DNA of 64,000 bases, from assembly GCA_965214795.1 (NCBI GenBank), contig OZ243976.1, positions 4,650,001 through 4,714,000 on the forward strand, written 5' to 3'. Source of the DNA: JAJDXW01 sp965214795. GTDB lineage: Bacteria > Pseudomonadota > Gammaproteobacteria > HK1. A program made the position numbers and the translations under genes. Positions 61,942 to 64,000 of this stretch are shown here, in pieces. Under the pieces are notes generated by a model, which had not been told where the DNA came from, did not search any database, and saw only the letters and a program-made list of their open reading frames with translations. The first letter of the stretch is position 1, and every line of letters begins with the position of its first letter.

Positions 61942-64000
61942 CTATTGTTCTGCGGGTTCGGTCGGCGTTCGCCAACGCCGGAAAACGGCAAGAGCCTGTC
62001 CGTCACGGGCCGGGATGGCCAGCGCCGCCAAAAGGCGGCTCGGATCGAGCCCGGAAGGGATCGCATTGAAATCGGCGAGGGTCACGCCGGCGGAACGGTA
62101 TGCCGTCAGCGCCAATTCAACTGCGGCGCTCACGTCGCCATAGCGCAACATCGCGACGACCCGGCCAAGATGCGCGCAGGTCGCTGCGCTCTCGGTTTGA
62201 ACGTCGCTCTCGCGGAGGATGCGACCGAACAGCCAGCGACTCGCGAGCGGGCGGAACAGCGCGTAGAGCGCCAGCATACCGTCAACCACGGGTGGAAGGC
62301 GGGTGAAGCTGCCCTGCATTTTCCTTGCCGCCTCTCGGTTTGCCTCGCCACTCCAGTCGAACAGGCAAAGGCGGTCGAGCCAGAGACATAATCGCTCTTC
62401 GTCCACATCTCCGGACAACCAGGCATGCACGTCATCGAGGTCCACGCGGACCGCGGCGTCAAACGGCGGCGGTGAGTTTGCTTCCCGAGACGCCTCCCAA
62501 ACGCGCCGTTCCGCCGTCGCACACAGGTTCGCGGTCAACTCGGTATCGCTCCAGATACGGCGGGCGGGATGAGCCTCGGGGAACTCGCAGCGTGCCCCCG
62601 TCCGCTCTCCCCGAACCCGAACGCCGATGCGGTACGCGATGAATTGTGGCGAGGTAGACGCTCCCACTAGAGAAGACATCGCCAGCGCCAAGCGAGCCTC
62701 CCGATCAGGTGGGTTATCTCGAAACAAATTGACTGCCCATTCACCCGGCAACAATCGAAATCGAACGTTCTGGCCTCGAAACGTCCGATTTCGATCGACC
62801 TTGACAAGCGTATCGAACATTTCATCGACCAGCGCCCAAGCTTGTTCGGTGCGTCCTTCGCCCGGCTCCGAGGCCGCGAAGTCGACGAGTGCCTGTTCGA
62901 GCGGGCCGCGCAGACCGGAAAACTTCCATCGCTGGCGCACTTTTCGATCCGGTGGCAGCGCATCGCGAAGCTCCACAATCGTCCGAATCGCTCTTGTGGT
63001 TGCATTGTCCGGGTTCGTCTTCGGAACCGGGACCACGGTCGCCAACCGGGATTCGAATGTCTGCGCGCTTGTCGTATGCATAAGCAGGAAACGTCGAAAC
63101 TCCGCCATACCCGCATCGACCCCGCGGCCCATGATTCCGACAGCGAACGCCGCCGAGGAAATCGCTCCCCTCGCTCCGAGCTCTGCCCTTCCGCGCAGGA
63201 ACAACGACCTCAGCTCGGGCTCGGTCATCGGCTGATCCCAAATCGGGAGCCAGATCTCCGCCTCGATGTTGCCAGCTTCTTTCTCGGCTTTGGGAGGCAT
63301 CGCCTCGGTAACGAACGGGAAGGCGCCCTTGGGCTGCCGACGGCTGCCGAGCTGCCGAGACGAACCGCCCGCGAAGTAAGGCAAGCCCTCACACGCCAGC
63401 ACCATAGCCCAGGGTGTTACTTCGCCCTCACGATATGGTTGTTTCTTGCCACGCGGCGAACGTGGTGGTGCGCTTGGGTTGCCGTGATTGTAAATCTTGT
63501 TGGCTGCACCGAACCATGATCCTGCCTGGAAGGAATCCAGATACGTACAGGCTCCGCCCGAAAGAAATGCCTTGAGGTCGTTGTTGAGCACGTCACGGCT
63601 CTGGTTCCGTGGCTCCTTGATTACTTGGACAGCGTCCTTCCAGCCCTTGACGAAGTCCCGTTTCCCCGCGTTCCCTCCAGTGCCCAACAGAGGATTCATC
63701 CTGATCCGGCCGTCAAGCGCCAGATGCGCACCAAAGGCAGACAGTGATCGTTCCTCTGCTTCCAGGGCACGCCAACGCGCCGTCTGTGTCGACGTCTTCT
63801 TGGCGGCATCTGCCTTCTTGTTCTTGTCCCATGGTCTGTCGTATAAGCTCCATTTGCTTTCTTTGCCGATCTCGCTCACGAACGAAACGACCTCTGCCAT
63901 CGTGGCGGGGCCGCCGACAAGGCAGAAGCGGGCGTTGCGCCAACACGCTCGGACGCGAGGCCATTGCCGGGTAGCAAGCGAGAACAACCCAAGAGAAGCG
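61942..64000 (-). CDS. csx17: Type I-G (I-U) CRISPR-associated protein Csx17 (Cas8), N-terminus outside the window
   Basis: About 686 codons are visible; the frame is still open at the right edge, so the true start is beyond 64000. Segments ACWRNARFCLVGG, MNPLLGTGGNAGKRDFV, YLDSFQAGSWFGAANKIYN and PWAMVLACEGLPYFAGG match Csx17 (the large subunit of type I-G effector complexes). The C-terminal helical region (IPARDGQALAVFRRW) may serve the small-subunit role. The gene heads the minus-strand run csx17-csb1-csb2. Confidence 0.88.
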   Translation of the reverse strand, partial: ASLGLFSLATRQWPRVRACWRNARFCLVGGPATMAEVVSFVSEIGKESKWSLYDRPWDKNKKADAAKKTSTQTARWRALEAEERSLSAFGAHLALDGRIRMNPLLGTGGNAGKRDFVKGWKDAVQVIKEPRNQSRDVLNNDLKAFLSGGACTYLDSFQAGSWFGAANKIYNHGNPSAPPRSPRGKKQPYREGEVTPWAMVLACEGLPYFAGGSSRQLGSRRQPKGAFPFVTEAMPPKAEKEAGNIEAEIWLPIWDQPMTEPELRSLFLRGRAELGARGAISSAAFAVGIMGRGVDAGMAEFRRFLLMHTTSAQTFESRLATVVPVPKTNPDNATTRAIRTIVELRDALPPDRKVRQRWKFSGLRGPLEQALVDFAASEPGEGRTEQAWALVDEMFDTLVKVDRNRTFRGQNVRFRLLPGEWAVNLFRDNPPDREARLALAMSSLVGASTSPQFIAYRIGVRVRGERTGARCEFPEAHPARRIWSDTELTANLCATAERRVWEASREANSPPPFDAAVRVDLDDVHAWLSGDVDEERLCLWLDRLCLFDWSGEANREAARKMQGSFTRLPPVVDGMLALYALFRPLASRWLFGRILRESDVQTESAATCAHLGRVVAMLRYGDVSAAVELALTAYRSAGVTLADFNAIPSGLDPSRLLAALAIPARDGQALAVFRRWRTPTEPAEQ

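Overview
The window is high-GC bacterial chromosome, most likely from a gammaproteobacterium. The left end has the arrangement mnmG-rsmG-parA-parB-atpI-atpB (all minus strand), the order usual for Gammaproteobacteria. It is followed by glyQ-glyS-plsC, and later by a split cobalamin-dependent ribonucleotide reductase (NrdJa + NrdJb) of the kind known in Pseudomonas. Species cannot be told from the sequence alone.

Layout. 1-9 kb: housekeeping (ATP synthase, ParAB, RsmG, MnmG) and two MFS transporters. 9-14 kb: a VapBC-type toxin-antitoxin pair, glycyl-tRNA synthetase and an acyltransferase. 14-19.2 kb: small-molecule enzymes (nucleoside hydrolase, nicotinamidase, methylmalonyl-CoA epimerase, serine hydrolase, Gfo/Idh oxidoreductase). 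19.4-30.3 kb: eight minus-strand genes that overlap or nearly touch, read as one defence operon: radC - UvrD-like helicase/nuclease - Schlafen/AlbA-type ATPase - type III mod - MNT nucleotidyltransferase - HEPN - type III res - PIN nuclease. 30.4-33.9 kb: a reductase, a CnbZ-like protein and a D-amino-acid dehydrogenase. 33.9-39.5 kb: accessory DNA with a VapBC pair, a frameshifted Eco57I-like methylase remnant, nested miniature transposons, and an IrrE-like protein that has lost its metal site. 39.6-47 kb: MeaB, propionyl-CoA carboxylase alpha and beta, and methylmalonyl-CoA mutase. 47.3-50 kb: peptidyl-prolyl isomerase, two more toxin-antitoxin pairs and a Mug-type glycosylase. 50-58.2 kb: propionyl-CoA synthetase, intein-containing NrdJa, NrdJb and a sulfatase. 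58.2-64 kb: decayed toxin fragments, then the effector genes of a type I-G (formerly I-U) CRISPR-Cas system (csx17-csb1-csb2), cut by the right edge.

How the genes fit together. PrpE, PccA/PccB, the epimerase, the mutase and MeaB give a complete propionate to succinyl-CoA route. The mutase and the ribonucleotide reductase both need cobalamin. The accessory regions are rich in defence genes: a composite restriction operon, a CRISPR effector, at least five toxin-antitoxin loci and several decayed ones. They are peppered with small non-coding mobile elements, including four copies of a 132-144 bp element with clear 9-bp target duplications, a second family inserted at the same target, a 173-bp element in the nrdJ leader, and a two-copy repeat whose outer arms are inverted repeats unique to each copy.
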